DNA of 64,000 nt from NCBI RefSeq assembly GCF_004804335.1, contig NZ_SRXY01000001.1, forward strand, positions 558,001 through 622,000, in the 5' to 3' direction. The position numbers were made by a program, and so were the translations under genes. Below the pieces are notes generated by a model. The model was not told the DNA's origin. It searched no databases and saw only the letters and a program-made list of their open reading frames with translations. This stretch comes from Pacificoceanicola onchidii (lineage in GTDB: Bacteria; Pseudomonadota; Alphaproteobacteria; Rhodobacterales; Rhodobacteraceae). This document shows, one piece after another, positions 54,328 through 63,905 of the stretch. Numbering within the stretch: position 1 is the first letter of the stretch; each line of letters starts with the position of its first letter.

Positions 54328-54993
54328 ATGACAGACCAGTGCGCTTTGGATTGGCGTGGCGAGGTTCCGGTCTCGACCCGTTTTGACGATCCCTATTATT
54401 CGCTGGAAAACGGACTGGCGGAAACGCGGCATGTGTTTCTGGACGGAAACGACCTGCCTGCGCGGTTTTCGGGAGGTTTTCATATCGCCGAACTGGGGTT
54501 CGGGACAGGGATGAACCTGCTGGCCGCCTTGAGCCTGTGGCGGGAAACAGGGCAGGAGGGCGTGCTGCGGTTCACAACCTTTGAAGCCTTCCCCCTGTAC
54601 GGCGAAGAGATGATCCGCGCGCAGGCGGCGTTCCCGGAAGTCGCGGCAGTTGCCAAAGATCTGGCTCCCTTCTGGATGGAGGATATACGGCAGATCACAC
54701 TGCCAGACCTGCACTTTGAGATGATCGAAGGGGACGCGCGCGAGATGCTGCCGCTTTGGCAGGGCGCGGCAGACGCCTGGTTTCTCGATGGTTTTTCCCC
54801 CGCCAAAAACCCGGAACTGTGGTCGCCCGAACTTATGCAGGCGGTGTTTGATCACACGGCGCCAAGCGGCACGGCGGCGACATACACCGCAGCAGGCCAT
54901 GTGCGTAGAGGATTGGCCGATGCCGGTTTCACCGTGACACGCACACCTGGCTACGGCCGCAAGCGGCATATGACCCAAGCCCGGAAACTCTAA
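54328..54993 (+). CDS. mnmD: tRNA 5-methylaminomethyl-2-thiouridine methyltransferase, stand-alone MnmD
   Basis: A 221-residue methyltransferase equal to the N-terminal domain of MnmC: AELGFGTGMNLLAAL as motif I, and the family mark WFLDGFSPAKNPELW. It methylates nm5U at tRNA wobble position 34. ATG 54328 has AAAGGA upstream. The oxidase domain is not fused but a related FAD enzyme is encoded divergently 49 bases away. Confidence 0.93.
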   Translation: MTDQCALDWRGEVPVSTRFDDPYYSLENGLAETRHVFLDGNDLPARFSGGFHIAELGFGTGMNLLAALSLWRETGQEGVLRFTTFEAFPLYGEEMIRAQAAFPEVAAVAKDLAPFWMEDIRQITLPDLHFEMIEGDAREMLPLWQGAADAWFLDGFSPAKNPELWSPELMQAVFDHTAPSGTAATYTAAGHVRRGLADAGFTVTRTPGYGRKRHMTQARKL

Positions 54994-54994
54994 C

Positions 54995-55864
54995 ATGGCG
55001 CAGCAAAACCAGACTTTGGGCATCTGGCTGATGGTGCTGACCACCTTCATTTTTGCCGTGCAGGATGGTCTCTCCCGACACTTGGCCGCCGAATACAACA
55101 CGATGATGGTGGTGATGATCCGCTATTGGTTCTTTGCCGCCTTTGTCCTTGCACTTGCCAAGCGGCAAACGGGCGGATTGCGAAAAGCGGCGCGCTCTGG
55201 CGTGCCTTGGGTCCAGATCTTTCGCGCAGCCTTGCTGGTGGTCGAAATCAACACGATGGTGATCGGCTTTGTCTTCCTGGGCCTTGTTGAAAGCCACGCT
55301 GTTTTCGCCTGCTATCCGCTGCTGGTGGCGGCCCTTTCCGGGCCTGTGCTGGGCGAAAACGTTGGTTGGCGGCGGTGGACGGCGATTGCCGTGGGCTTTG
55401 TCGGGGTGGTGATCATCCTGCAACCATCGGGCGGAGTTTTCTCGCCCTACGCTGTGATCCCGCTCGGCTCGGCATTGATGTTTGCGCTCTACGGACTGCT
55501 CACGCGCTTTGTCGCTCGCACCGACAGCGCGGAGACGTCGTTTTTCTATACCGGCACCGTGGGCATGGTGGTGTCTAGCCTGATCGGCATCTGGTTCTGG
55601 GTGCCCATGAGCACGACGGATTGGGGCTGGATGCTGTGCCTGTGCATCACCGGAGTTGCCGGGCATTTCACGCTGATCAAAGCCTACGAAGTGGCCGAAG
55701 CCAGTTCGGTTCAGCCCTTCGCCTACCTGCAACTCGTCTTTGCCAGCATCCTTGGAATCCTCGTGTTTGGCGAGACGATACGCACGAATGTGGCTTTTGG
55801 CGTGTCCCTGATCATCGCCGCAGGGCTATTCACTTTGTGGCGCGCACGGCAGGCCGAAGGTTAG
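54995..55864 (+). CDS. DMT-family permease (EamA), second copy
   Basis: A 289-residue drug/metabolite transporter with two EamA repeats and about ten helices, beginning LGIWLMVLTTFIFAVQDGLS and ending SSVQPFAYLQLVFASILGIL. The substrate is unknown. It starts one base after the mnmD stop, so the two are co-transcribed, and its stop overlaps the convergent transglycosylase gene. Confidence 0.88.
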   Translation: MAQQNQTLGIWLMVLTTFIFAVQDGLSRHLAAEYNTMMVVMIRYWFFAAFVLALAKRQTGGLRKAARSGVPWVQIFRAALLVVEINTMVIGFVFLGLVESHAVFACYPLLVAALSGPVLGENVGWRRWTAIAVGFVGVVIILQPSGGVFSPYAVIPLGSALMFALYGLLTRFVARTDSAETSFFYTGTVGMVVSSLIGIWFWVPMSTTDWGWMLCLCITGVAGHFTLIKAYEVAEASSVQPFAYLQLVFASILGILVFGETIRTNVAFGVSLIIAAGLFTLWRARQAEG

Positions 55865-57807
55865 TTCGCCTGCAGGGTCTTGCCGGTGAGTTCTTCGCTG
55901 AACGGCACGGGATGCGGGGATTTTCCCAGACGTGCCCGATAGACCGGCAGGCTTTCGGTGACGCGCATCACATAGTTCCGCGTCTCATCGAAAGGGATAA
56001 ACTCGATCCAGTCGATCACATCGACTTCGCCTTTGCGCGGATCGCCGAACCGCTCCATCCACCTGATCGGGCGCCCCGGCCCCGCGTTGTAACCTGCCGC
56101 CATCATCACTGCATTGCCGTCAAATCGCTCCGCAAGATTGGCAAGATAGGCCGCCCCAAGGGTTGCGTTGTAAGACGGATCAGTCAGCAGCCTGTCGAGA
56201 CTGTATTCGAGGCCGAGCCAACCCGACACATCACGCGCCGTGCCCGGCATCAACTGCATGAAGCCGCGCGCACCGGCACCGGAGATCACCACCGGGTCAA
56301 ATTCAGACTCGCGCCGCGCGATGGACAGGACAAGCTCTTTGGGGACAGGAAACTCCGGGCCGGTAATTTTCGGATGCAGCGCGTAATAAGGCCCCGGCAA
56401 TTCGATCCCGAACTTCGCGGCGCGTTTGCCAAGCATAACCTGGATGTGCGGGCGGTTGAGATCTTCGAGCATCTTGCCCATCTGCCCCATGCCCGTCCGG
56501 TCAAGACCTTCGGCAATGTGGGTCAGAAACCGTTCCCCCAGCGAGGTTTCACCCGCCGCCAGCAACAAAATGGCGGCATCAAAGACTGCGGTTTTGGTAA
56601 AATCGGCCTGGCGCCAATCGGGAAATTCCTCGGTTCCGGCCAAGGCTGGGTTCGGGGCGATCCCGGCGCGTTCAGCGGCAAGCAGGCCATAAAACGAGGT
56701 TTGAAACTCCGCCCCTTCGGCATAGGCCGCTGCCGCTTCTGCCATCTTGCCCTGCGCCTCAAACGCTCGCCCTTGCCAATAGCCTGCACGGCCCACGGAA
56801 ATCGGCGTCCAGATGGCTTCGCGGAAGCGTTTGAAATGCACCTCCGCCAGATCCGCCCGGTCCAGGAACCGCAACGCCAGATAGCCGGACAACCATTCCA
56901 GATCGGCAAAGTCGGAGCCTTCCACAAGGTAATGGGTCGACGCAATTCTGTAGGCTTCGAGCACCGCGCCATCGCGCATGCGCTCGCGCGCCAGATCTCG
57001 CCGCGCGCGGGCCCAGGCCCAGGGCTCGCCCAAGGCCTCGGCGCTGATCGACCGCTCAAGAAGCAGCGCAATTGCATCCTTGTCCCGGTTCTTGCGCACC
57101 CGCCAAAGGAAGCGCTCGAAGGCGAGGCCGGGATGATCGGCCAAAGCCGTCGGCACCGCCGTGATCTTGCCATCCACGCCGCCATCATTGTTGCGCAGCG
57201 CCAAGCGCGCTTCGGCCAACTTGCGCCAACCGTCTTCCACGAGAGGCACCATGGCCCCCGCATTGGAACTCCACCCCTTCCAAAGCGCCATGTCGAGCCG
57301 CGCCGTGTGGTGATCCTTCAACACCGTCTTCCAGTTGCTCAGAAAGGCGCGGCGTTCGTCTCCGGATAGGGAAAGAGTACGCCAAGCCAGAACAATGTCT
57401 GCCGCCGCGATGCCGTCCTCGCCCTCTGCCTGATGCGCCCGGGCCAGTGCCAGCGCCCCGGCTCCCGTCTGCGGCACATGATCGGCAAAGAAAGCGCGAA
57501 TCTCACTCAGTGATGCCTCGGACATCACCACTTCGCTTTTTTCCTTGAGATAAGCCATGCCCGGCCAATCCGGATTTCGCGCGATGAAGTCCTGAACTTC
57601 TACCGGATCACCGCGCCCGGCGCGCAGCGCATGCCAGAGCACAACATCCACCGCCGCCTGCCCGTCTCCGCGTGCTTCGATTCGGGCCTTGGCCCAGTTG
57701 CCGTCACGCATCGCCTCCATCGCACGGGCAAGCGCCTGCCCGCTGCGGTCAGCCATCGCGGAGAAAGGGATAAACAGAACAATCAGAATAGCCAGAAGGC
57801 GCGACAT
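55861..57807 (-). CDS. Soluble lytic murein transglycosylase
   Basis: A 648-residue periplasmic enzyme that cuts glycan strands with 1,6-anhydro ring formation. A signal peptide (LLAILIVLFIPFSAMA) is followed by a long helical superhelix domain and a C-terminal SLT domain with the catalytic Glu in LSIARRESEFDP, then GARGFMQLMPGTA and AGYNAGPGRP. Family E. coli Slt70 has the same order. It is divergent from dapA. Confidence 0.94.
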   Translation of the reverse strand: MSRLLAILIVLFIPFSAMADRSGQALARAMEAMRDGNWAKARIEARGDGQAAVDVVLWHALRAGRGDPVEVQDFIARNPDWPGMAYLKEKSEVVMSEASLSEIRAFFADHVPQTGAGALALARAHQAEGEDGIAAADIVLAWRTLSLSGDERRAFLSNWKTVLKDHHTARLDMALWKGWSSNAGAMVPLVEDGWRKLAEARLALRNNDGGVDGKITAVPTALADHPGLAFERFLWRVRKNRDKDAIALLLERSISAEALGEPWAWARARRDLARERMRDGAVLEAYRIASTHYLVEGSDFADLEWLSGYLALRFLDRADLAEVHFKRFREAIWTPISVGRAGYWQGRAFEAQGKMAEAAAAYAEGAEFQTSFYGLLAAERAGIAPNPALAGTEEFPDWRQADFTKTAVFDAAILLLAAGETSLGERFLTHIAEGLDRTGMGQMGKMLEDLNRPHIQVMLGKRAAKFGIELPGPYYALHPKITGPEFPVPKELVLSIARRESEFDPVVISGAGARGFMQLMPGTARDVSGWLGLEYSLDRLLTDPSYNATLGAAYLANLAERFDGNAVMMAAGYNAGPGRPIRWMERFGDPRKGEVDVIDWIEFIPFDETRNYVMRVTESLPVYRARLGKSPHPVPFSEELTGKTLQAN

Positions 57808-57970
57808 GAGGTTGCAATTTCCTTGTCAAACAGAGATAGACGGCCCTCAGGGAGTACCGCTTTTGTGAAGGATATCCTTCATGGAGGACCCTTCAACTCA
57901 CAATCGCTTTGGGTCGGCGGAAATCCTCTGAAAGACGACTGAACAACAAACCAAGATAGGAGAGCGTGTC

Positions 57971-58846
57971 ATGTTCAAAGGGTCTATGCCTGCACTGGTC
58001 ACGCCGTTGAAAGACGGCGCAGTGGATTTCGACACGCTCAAACGGCTGGTCGAATGGCACATTGCCGAAGGCTCGCACGGGCTTGTCCCGGTCGGCACCA
58101 CAGGCGAGAGCCCCACGCTGACCCATGCGGAGCATGAAGAAGTCATCGCCTGCGTGGTAAAGGCCGTGGCCGGGCGTATTCCGGTGATTGCCGGGGCCGG
58201 GTCCAACAACACCGAAGAAGCCGTGCGCTTTACCCAATATGCCGCGAAAGTCGGGGCTGATGGGGCTCTTGTGGTGACGCCGTATTACAACAAGCCGACT
58301 CAGGCCGGTCTTTATGCGCATTTCAAGGCTGTGCATGACTGCGCCGAGATTCCGATTGTCATCTACAACATCCCGGGCCGGTCCGTGGTGGACATGACAC
58401 CGGAAACGATGGGTGAGCTGGCGAAGCTGCCGCGCATTGTCGGGGTCAAGGACGCCACGGGTGATCTCGCCCGCGTCTGCGCCCAGCGGATCACCTGCGG
58501 AACGGACTTCATCCAGGTCTCTGGCGAGGATGCAACCGCCCACGGGTTCAACGCGCAGGGCGGAGTCGGCTGCATTTCCGTGACGGCCAATGTCGCACCG
58601 CGCCTGTGCTCGGAGCTGCAGACGGCCTGTCTCGACGGCGATTTTGCCAAGGCCCTGACCATTCAGGATCGCCTGATGCCGCTGCACCGCGCGATCTTCA
58701 CCGAGCCGGGTCTCAATGGCGCGAAATACGCCATGTCGAAGCTGGGCCTGTGCGCGGAAGAAACGCGGCTGCCGCTGATGCCGGTCACAGAGCCGACGCG
58801 CGCCCTGCTCGACGCGGGCCTGCGCCATGCGGGTCTGCTCAACTAA
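57971..58846 (+). CDS. dapA: 4-hydroxy-tetrahydrodipicolinate synthase
   Basis: DapA condenses pyruvate with aspartate semialdehyde in lysine and diaminopimelate synthesis. The 291 residues have the Schiff-base Lys160 (GVKDATGD), Tyr132 (IYNIPGR), and VGTTGESPT at 41-49. AGGAGAG precedes the ATG. A strong terminator follows 27 bases after the stop. Confidence 0.97.
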   Translation: MFKGSMPALVTPLKDGAVDFDTLKRLVEWHIAEGSHGLVPVGTTGESPTLTHAEHEEVIACVVKAVAGRIPVIAGAGSNNTEEAVRFTQYAAKVGADGALVVTPYYNKPTQAGLYAHFKAVHDCAEIPIVIYNIPGRSVVDMTPETMGELAKLPRIVGVKDATGDLARVCAQRITCGTDFIQVSGEDATAHGFNAQGGVGCISVTANVAPRLCSELQTACLDGDFAKALTIQDRLMPLHRAIFTEPGLNGAKYAMSKLGLCAEETRLPLMPVTEPTRALLDAGLRHAGLLN

Positions 58847-58872
58847 GACATCAATAGGCGAGGCAGCCTGGA

Positions 58873-58898
58873 GGGCGGGGTTTGACCCCGCCCTTTTT
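58873..58898 (+). terminator. Intrinsic terminator after dapA
   Basis: GGGCGGGG at 58873-58880 and CCCCGCCC at 58886-58893 form a perfect eight-base stem with a five-base loop, then T5. Confidence 0.9.
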
Positions 58899-59449
58899 CA
58901 TGAATGCGTTTGCGGCAAATCCAAAAGCCCAATCACCGGTGGCCCCGGACAGGCGTCGGCTGGCATCTCATACTGATCATCGCGAATCGCCGGAAACGGC
59001 GTGAACGGATCAATCCGGGACGCAAACAGCGGCTCATCGTTGCGGCAGAAGTCCTGGCCGAGATTACCAAGATTGAACCCGAAACCGCCCTCGCCGCAGT
59101 CATCCCCGGCCCCGTTCATGTTCCAGGCCTGAGGCATCGGAATGCCCCGTCCCTCAACAACAAACGCCTCTTCGCGCGGCACAAAATGAAGCCGCCAGGA
59201 TGTGCGCTCATGCAGCATGGTCAGCGCCCAGCGCCCGATCTGTTGCCCTTCGAAAAAACCGTCGATGTGAAAACAGGCTACATCGCCTTCACGGATCACG
59301 CGTTCCGCTATCAGGCTGCGATCAAACGACATCGCTCCTGTCATCGAGTACCCATCCGCTCCCTGCCATTGAAAGCGATAGGTCACGGGTTCAGCCACCA
59401 GCGGCGCGCCAGACAAAAGCGCAAAAAGACATGCAAAAAAGCGATTCAT
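58898..59449 (-). CDS. Secreted protein of unknown function
   Basis: A 183-residue protein with a signal peptide, MNRFFACLFALLSGAPLVAEP, and a mature part with VTYRFQWQGADGYSMTG at its start and several cysteines. I do not recognise a family. It should be periplasmic. Its end touches the dapA terminator. ATG 59449 is favoured over upstream starts because of the signal peptide. Confidence 0.78.
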   Translation of the reverse strand: MNRFFACLFALLSGAPLVAEPVTYRFQWQGADGYSMTGAMSFDRSLIAERVIREGDVACFHIDGFFEGQQIGRWALTMLHERTSWRLHFVPREEAFVVEGRGIPMPQAWNMNGAGDDCGEGGFGFNLGNLGQDFCRNDEPLFASRIDPFTPFPAIRDDQYEMPADACPGPPVIGLLDLPQTHS

Positions 59450-59547
59450 GCGCGCAGGGTAGGGTATTTTTCGCAAGTCGAAAACGCCCCTCTTTTGCAT
59501 GGCCCAACCAAGCGGTAGGGTGCTCCTGAACGCCAAAGAGGCCCAGT

Positions 59548-60633
59548 ATGACCGAAGAGCATCGTTTCCCCTGCGACCAATGTGGCGCGGATTTTCGTTT
59601 TGACCCGGATGCCGGCATGTTGGTCTGTGATCACTGCGGCAATACGCAGGAAGTTGCGGAAACCGGCCCCTGGAAAGGCAGCATCAAGGAACTGGATTTC
59701 AAGGCTGCGATGAACAATCTCCTGCCTTTGCAGGACATTGAAGAAACCCGTGTTTCCAAATGCCCGAACTGCGCCGCCCAGATCGAGTTTGATCCCGATG
59801 TTCACGCGGTGGAATGCCCCTTTTGCGCAACCCCTCTTGTCACCGACACCGGCGCACACCGGCATATCAAACCGCGCGGCCTGTTGCCTTTTGCATTGGA
59901 AGAGGGAAATGCCCGTGACGCCATGACGGAATGGCTGGGCGGGTTGTGGTTTGCACCAAATGGCTTGCAGGAATACGCCCGCAAGGGGCGCAAGATGACG
60001 GGCATCTATGTGCCCTATTGGACGTTCGATGCGCAGACGGAGAGCGATTACCGGGGGGAGCGCGGCACCGTCTACTACGAGACCCGTCAGGTCATGCGCG
60101 ACGGCAAGATGGAAACCCAGCGCGTGCAGAAAATCCGGTGGTCACCAAAATCCGGGCATGTCAGCCGGTTCTTTGACGACATTCTGGTCCTCGCCTCCCA
60201 ATCATTGCCGAAACGGTTCACAGATGCGCTGGAGCCCTGGGATCTGGCAGCCATGGAGCCCTATCAGCCCGAATACCTCGCCGGTTTCCGGGCCGAGGGG
60301 TATCAAGTTGATCTGGACGAAGGCTTTCAGGAGGCCCGTGCCCATATGGATCAGGTCATCCGCCGCGACGTGAAATTCGACATTGGCGGCGATCGCCAAC
60401 GCATTCATCACGTGGACACGGAGGTGAGTGCCATCACCTTCAAACATGTCCTGCTCCCGGTCTGGCTCGCCGCCTACAAATACCAGGGCAAAAGCTATCG
60501 TTTTGTGGTGAACGGGCGCACCGGGCGCGTACAAGGGGAGCGTCCTTACTCCGCATGGAAGATCGCCTTTGCAGTGCTGGTCGGACTGATCGTCGCTGGA
60601 ACAATCGGATACTTCGTCGCGATGAACCAATAA
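59548..60633 (+). CDS. Membrane protein with two N-terminal zinc ribbons
   Basis: A 361-residue protein. Two four-Cys ribbons are seen: Cys9/12/27/30 and Cys72/75/90/93. A beta-rich middle part (MTGIYVPYWTFDAQTESDYR) is followed by one C-terminal helix, IAFAVLVGLIVAGTIGYFVA. Similar proteins are sometimes mislabelled as primosomal protein N', but no helicase motif exists. Function unknown; probably anchored to the inner membrane with cytosolic ribbons. Confidence 0.82.
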   Translation: MTEEHRFPCDQCGADFRFDPDAGMLVCDHCGNTQEVAETGPWKGSIKELDFKAAMNNLLPLQDIEETRVSKCPNCAAQIEFDPDVHAVECPFCATPLVTDTGAHRHIKPRGLLPFALEEGNARDAMTEWLGGLWFAPNGLQEYARKGRKMTGIYVPYWTFDAQTESDYRGERGTVYYETRQVMRDGKMETQRVQKIRWSPKSGHVSRFFDDILVLASQSLPKRFTDALEPWDLAAMEPYQPEYLAGFRAEGYQVDLDEGFQEARAHMDQVIRRDVKFDIGGDRQRIHHVDTEVSAITFKHVLLPVWLAAYKYQGKSYRFVVNGRTGRVQGERPYSAWKIAFAVLVGLIVAGTIGYFVAMNQ

Positions 60634-60701
60634 ACAGGACTTGTCAGCATGCCCTTCCAGAGGATAGTTAGCGCAAACATTTTCCAGGAGGAGCGCTCCC
60701 G

Positions 60702-61598
60702 ATGATCCTGTGTTGCGGGGAATCCCTGATCGATATGCTGCCGCGCGAAAGCGCGGAAGGCGAGCCGAGCTTCGCGCCATACCCGGGTGGCGCTGTGATG
60801 AATACGGCGATAGCCTTGGGGCGTCTCGGGGCACCGGCGGGCTACTTCGGTGGCCTGTCCACGGACCTGTTTGGCACGTTGCTCGAAGAGACGCTGGAGG
60901 CGTCGCATGTGAGCCACAGCCTTTGCCCGCGCAGCGCAAGACCGACAACACTGGCTTTTGTCACCCTGACCAATGGACAGGCGCAATATGCGTTCTACGA
61001 TGAGAACACAGCGGGCCGCATGCTCTCCGAGGCCGACCTACCGGATGTTTCAAGCGAAGCCGATGCGCTGTTTTTCGGAGGGATCAGCCTCGTATCCGAA
61101 CCACAGGCAGACAGCTACTGCGCACTCTGCATGAACGCGGGCGACCTGCCGGTGATGATCGATCCGAACATTCGTCCGGGGTTCATCACCGATGAGGCGC
61201 GCTACCGGGCGCGGTTGGACAAGATGCTCGTCCGGGCGGATGTGGTGAAAATTTCCGACGAAGACATGGAATGGCTGGGCACCTCTCCCGAGGCGCTGCT
61301 GGCGCATTCAAAAGTCATCCTCATGACCCGCGGCGCCGAAGGCGTGGAGGTCTTTTGCCGCAACGGCACCGCTCGCGTGGCGGCCCAGAAGGTCTCTGTC
61401 GTCGACACCGTTGGCGCAGGCGATACGTTCAACGCAGGGTTCCTCGAAGGCGTCCGCAAGGCTGGCCTGCTCAGCCGCAGCGCCCTTGAAACGGCAAGCC
61501 TCGACGCCCTCTGCCAAGCCGCGTCCCTCGGTGCGCGTGCCGCCGCAGTGACCGTCAGCCGTGCCGGGGCCAACCCGCCCTGGGAGCATGAGTTGTGA
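60702..61598 (+). CDS. PfkB-family carbohydrate kinase (fructokinase-like)
   Basis: A 298-residue ribokinase-fold kinase starting [14 protein letters not shown] with the substrate motif [15 protein letters not shown] and the C-terminal [16 protein letters not shown], where Asp near 241 is the catalytic base. It most resembles fructokinases, but the exact sugar is uncertain. A GGAGG site precedes the ATG, and its TGA overlaps the dtd GTG. Confidence 0.9.
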   Translation: MILCCGESLIDMLPRESAEGEPSFAPYPGGAVMNTAIALGRLGAPAGYFGGLSTDLFGTLLEETLEASHVSHSLCPRSARPTTLAFVTLTNGQAQYAFYDENTAGRMLSEADLPDVSSEADALFFGGISLVSEPQADSYCALCMNAGDLPVMIDPNIRPGFITDEARYRARLDKMLVRADVVKISDEDMEWLGTSPEALLAHSKVILMTRGAEGVEVFCRNGTARVAAQKVSVVDTVGAGDTFNAGFLEGVRKAGLLSRSALETASLDALCQAASLGARAAAVTVSRAGANPPWEHEL

Positions 61599-62035
61599 GA
61601 GCCCTGATCCAACGCGTCAGCGCGGCCAAGGTCGATATCAATGACCAGACCGTGAGTGAAATCGGCCCGGGCGTCCTAATCCTCATCTGCGCCATGCAGG
61701 GCGATACCGAGGCCGAAGCAGACAAACTCGCCGCCAAGATCGCCAAGCTGCGCATCTTCAAAGACGACGAAGGACGCATGAACCGCTCCTTGCTGGACAC
61801 GGGCGGCTCCGCGCTAATCGTCAGCCAGTTTACACTCGCCGCCGACACCAGCCGCGGCAACCGCCCCGGTTTTTCCACCGCCGCATCCCCCGCTGACGGT
61901 GAAAGGCTCTACGAGTACTTCACGTCGCAGGTTGCAGCACAGGGAATCACCACAGCCAACGGCCGTTTTGGCGCGGACATGGCCGTGAGTCTGACAAACG
62001 ATGGCCCGGTGACGATCTGGATGGATACCGCTTAA
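61595..62035 (+). CDS. dtd: D-aminoacyl-tRNA deacylase
   Basis: DTD hydrolyses D-amino acids wrongly attached to tRNA. The 146 residues begin [13 protein letters not shown] and have SQFTL at 77-81 and the chirality-gating Gly-cisPro loop in NRPGF. It starts at GTG 61595, overlapping the kinase stop as GTGA, so the two are coupled. Confidence 0.95.
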   Translation: MRALIQRVSAAKVDINDQTVSEIGPGVLILICAMQGDTEAEADKLAAKIAKLRIFKDDEGRMNRSLLDTGGSALIVSQFTLAADTSRGNRPGFSTAASPADGERLYEYFTSQVAAQGITTANGRFGADMAVSLTNDGPVTIWMDTA

Positions 62036-62051
62036 GCCACCAAGCTGCGTC

Positions 62052-62696
62052 CTAGCGGGCTCCTCCATCGACGAAGTACACCTTCGCACCATAGGCAAGA
62101 ACACCGACATCCTTGCCTGCCGCGCGAATTAGAAAACTCGTACTCAGTCGCGCAGCAACTTTTTCGCAACCGACAAAGGCCCCGGCAGAGTGCCCATTCA
62201 GCATGGACAACTCGAACATCGTGGTCGTGGAATACGCGTAGCGTTTCTTCGCCTCGCTTTTTGAAAGCGCTCTGCACCTTGTGATTTCATCAGAAACGAG
62301 TTTCGCACGTAGAGCCTCAACGCGTGTCATCAGGGGACTTGCCCCATCCAAACGAAACAGGCCGTCAATTTTCTGATCATCTCGTGCTGAGATCTTGATC
62401 TGACACACTCTCGAACGCGGCCCACCGCCCGCACTGCGGACGATGACTTCGAATCCTCCGCCGTTGTCGGCACGCTGATACGGCTTGTTTATCGTTATTC
62501 TATCTTCTGTTTCTTTTTTAAAGAACCGGGGGATTTTGAACCCAGTTAGGGAACCGGGCAAGGAACCGCTCTTGCACGACGTTGATTGCAATACAGCGCT
62601 TGCGGTCCGGGACTGGTACCTCTGGTCAGGCTCTCCGGACGGCGTACAAGACATCATAACCAGACAAGTCAACACCACTGCACTGCGCCAAAGCAT
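62052..62696 (-). CDS. Lipoprotein of unknown function
   Basis: A 214-residue protein with a lipoprotein signal ending LVMMSC, so Cys17 should be lipidated. The mature part includes SARDDQKIDGLFRLDGASPL and ITRCRALSKSEAKKRYAYST; no family is recognised. Its 5' half is richer in A and T than its neighbours, for example around 62490-62530. It lies 26 bases downstream of the type I secretion adaptor gene and may share its transcript. Confidence 0.75.
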   Translation of the reverse strand: MLWRSAVVLTCLVMMSCTPSGEPDQRYQSRTASAVLQSTSCKSGSLPGSLTGFKIPRFFKKETEDRITINKPYQRADNGGGFEVIVRSAGGGPRSRVCQIKISARDDQKIDGLFRLDGASPLMTRVEALRAKLVSDEITRCRALSKSEAKKRYAYSTTTMFELSMLNGHSAGAFVGCEKVAARLSTSFLIRAAGKDVGVLAYGAKVYFVDGGAR

Positions 62697-62722
62697 CTTC
62701 GATCCTTAACACCTCGGTTGGA

Positions 62723-63904
62723 TTACCGCTCCCGCAGCGCCTCCCGGCTCTTGTAGAGCGGTTTCAGCAGGTACTGCAGGACCGTCTTCTCGCCGGTGTG
62801 CAATTCTGCCTGCGCCTGCATCCCCGGACGGATCTCAATAGACGCCTGACGATCCGTCAGTGAATTCATGTCCACGCGGATGGTCACCTTGTAGTGCGGT
62901 TCTGTCTCTGGTCGGCGTTCGTCCTTGAAGGTATCCGCCGAGATCACATCCACGCGCCCTTTCAGCGTGCCATAAATCGTGTAGTCGTATGCCGTCAGCT
63001 TGATCGTCGCTTCCTGCCCACGCCGAATGTTGGCGATGTCCTGCGGTTTGATCCGCGCTTCGACAAAAAGCTCTTCGTCCGCCGGGATGATCTGAAGAAT
63101 CTCTTCGCCAGGCCGCACGACGCCGCCAATGGTGGTCACAGACAATGCGTTGACAATCCCGTGCATCGGGGACGTCAGAACGGTCCGGTTCAACTGGTCC
63201 TGAGAGGCTTTGAGGTTTTGCTCGAGCGTCGCCAGTTCCTTCAAGGTTTCCGAATATTCCTCTGCCCGGACCAGTTCCGTCTGGGTGACGATCTCGTCAA
63301 ATGCTTTCTTGGCATCCGCATGGGCCTTGCGCGCGCGGGTCACTTCGATGAGCGCAACAACCTTTTTGTCGAGCAGGTTCTCCATCAGATCAAGCTCACT
63401 CTGAGCCTGCGCGAGAACACGCTCCGCACCGTCTTTTCGGCTCAGATAATCGGACTGGCGCGCCATGAGCAGCGCTTTCTCCGATTGCACAAGATCGGGA
63501 GACCGCCGCGCCAAAGAGGCGGGAACATCGAACCCCGACGCCCCCGCCAGTTCAGCCTCGAGCCGCAGGCGGCGGATCTCGAGAGCGGTGATCTGATCGC
63601 GCAGATCCTCAACCGAGGATTTGAACTGTGTTCCATGCAGACGGGCGAGCACGTCGCCGCGCAGCACCTCGTCACCTTCCTTAACCAGAAGTTCGGCCAG
63701 AATGCCGCCTTCGAGGTTTTGGATGATCTGCGGGCGGGACGAGGAAATGATCTCTCCCTCGCCGCGCACAATCTCATCGACCCATGCGTAGCTCGCCCAG
63801 ATGATGAACACCCAGACCGAGGCCGCGCAGAGCCAGATGGTCAGCGACGGCCCTTTGAGGTCTTGGGCGAGTTGCGCCGAGAGGTTTGTGGAGTTTGTGG
63901 ACAT
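62723..63904 (-). CDS. HlyD-family type I secretion membrane fusion protein
   Basis: A 393-residue periplasmic adaptor. One N-terminal helix (SLTIWLCAASVWVFIIWASY) is followed by the lipoyl half-motif IIQNLEGGILAELLVKEGDEV, a long coiled-coil hairpin (about 130-260) and TSPMHGIVNALSVTTIGGVV, then beta-barrel and C-terminal domains with IEIRPGMQAQAEL. It bridges an ABC exporter and a TolC-like protein. ATG 63904 overlaps no stop but sits one base after that of the ABC exporter gene. Confidence 0.95.
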   Translation of the reverse strand: MSTNSTNLSAQLAQDLKGPSLTIWLCAASVWVFIIWASYAWVDEIVRGEGEIISSSRPQIIQNLEGGILAELLVKEGDEVLRGDVLARLHGTQFKSSVEDLRDQITALEIRRLRLEAELAGASGFDVPASLARRSPDLVQSEKALLMARQSDYLSRKDGAERVLAQAQSELDLMENLLDKKVVALIEVTRARKAHADAKKAFDEIVTQTELVRAEEYSETLKELATLEQNLKASQDQLNRTVLTSPMHGIVNALSVTTIGGVVRPGEEILQIIPADEELFVEARIKPQDIANIRRGQEATIKLTAYDYTIYGTLKGRVDVISADTFKDERRPETEPHYKVTIRVDMNSLTDRQASIEIRPGMQAQAELHTGEKTVLQYLLKPLYKSREALRER

Positions 63905-63905
63905 A

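Noticed and set aside
55621-57369. 582-codon open frame antisense to the lytic transglycosylase
   Set aside because: Composition is Arg/His/Gln-rich as expected for an antisense shadow; no domain is present.
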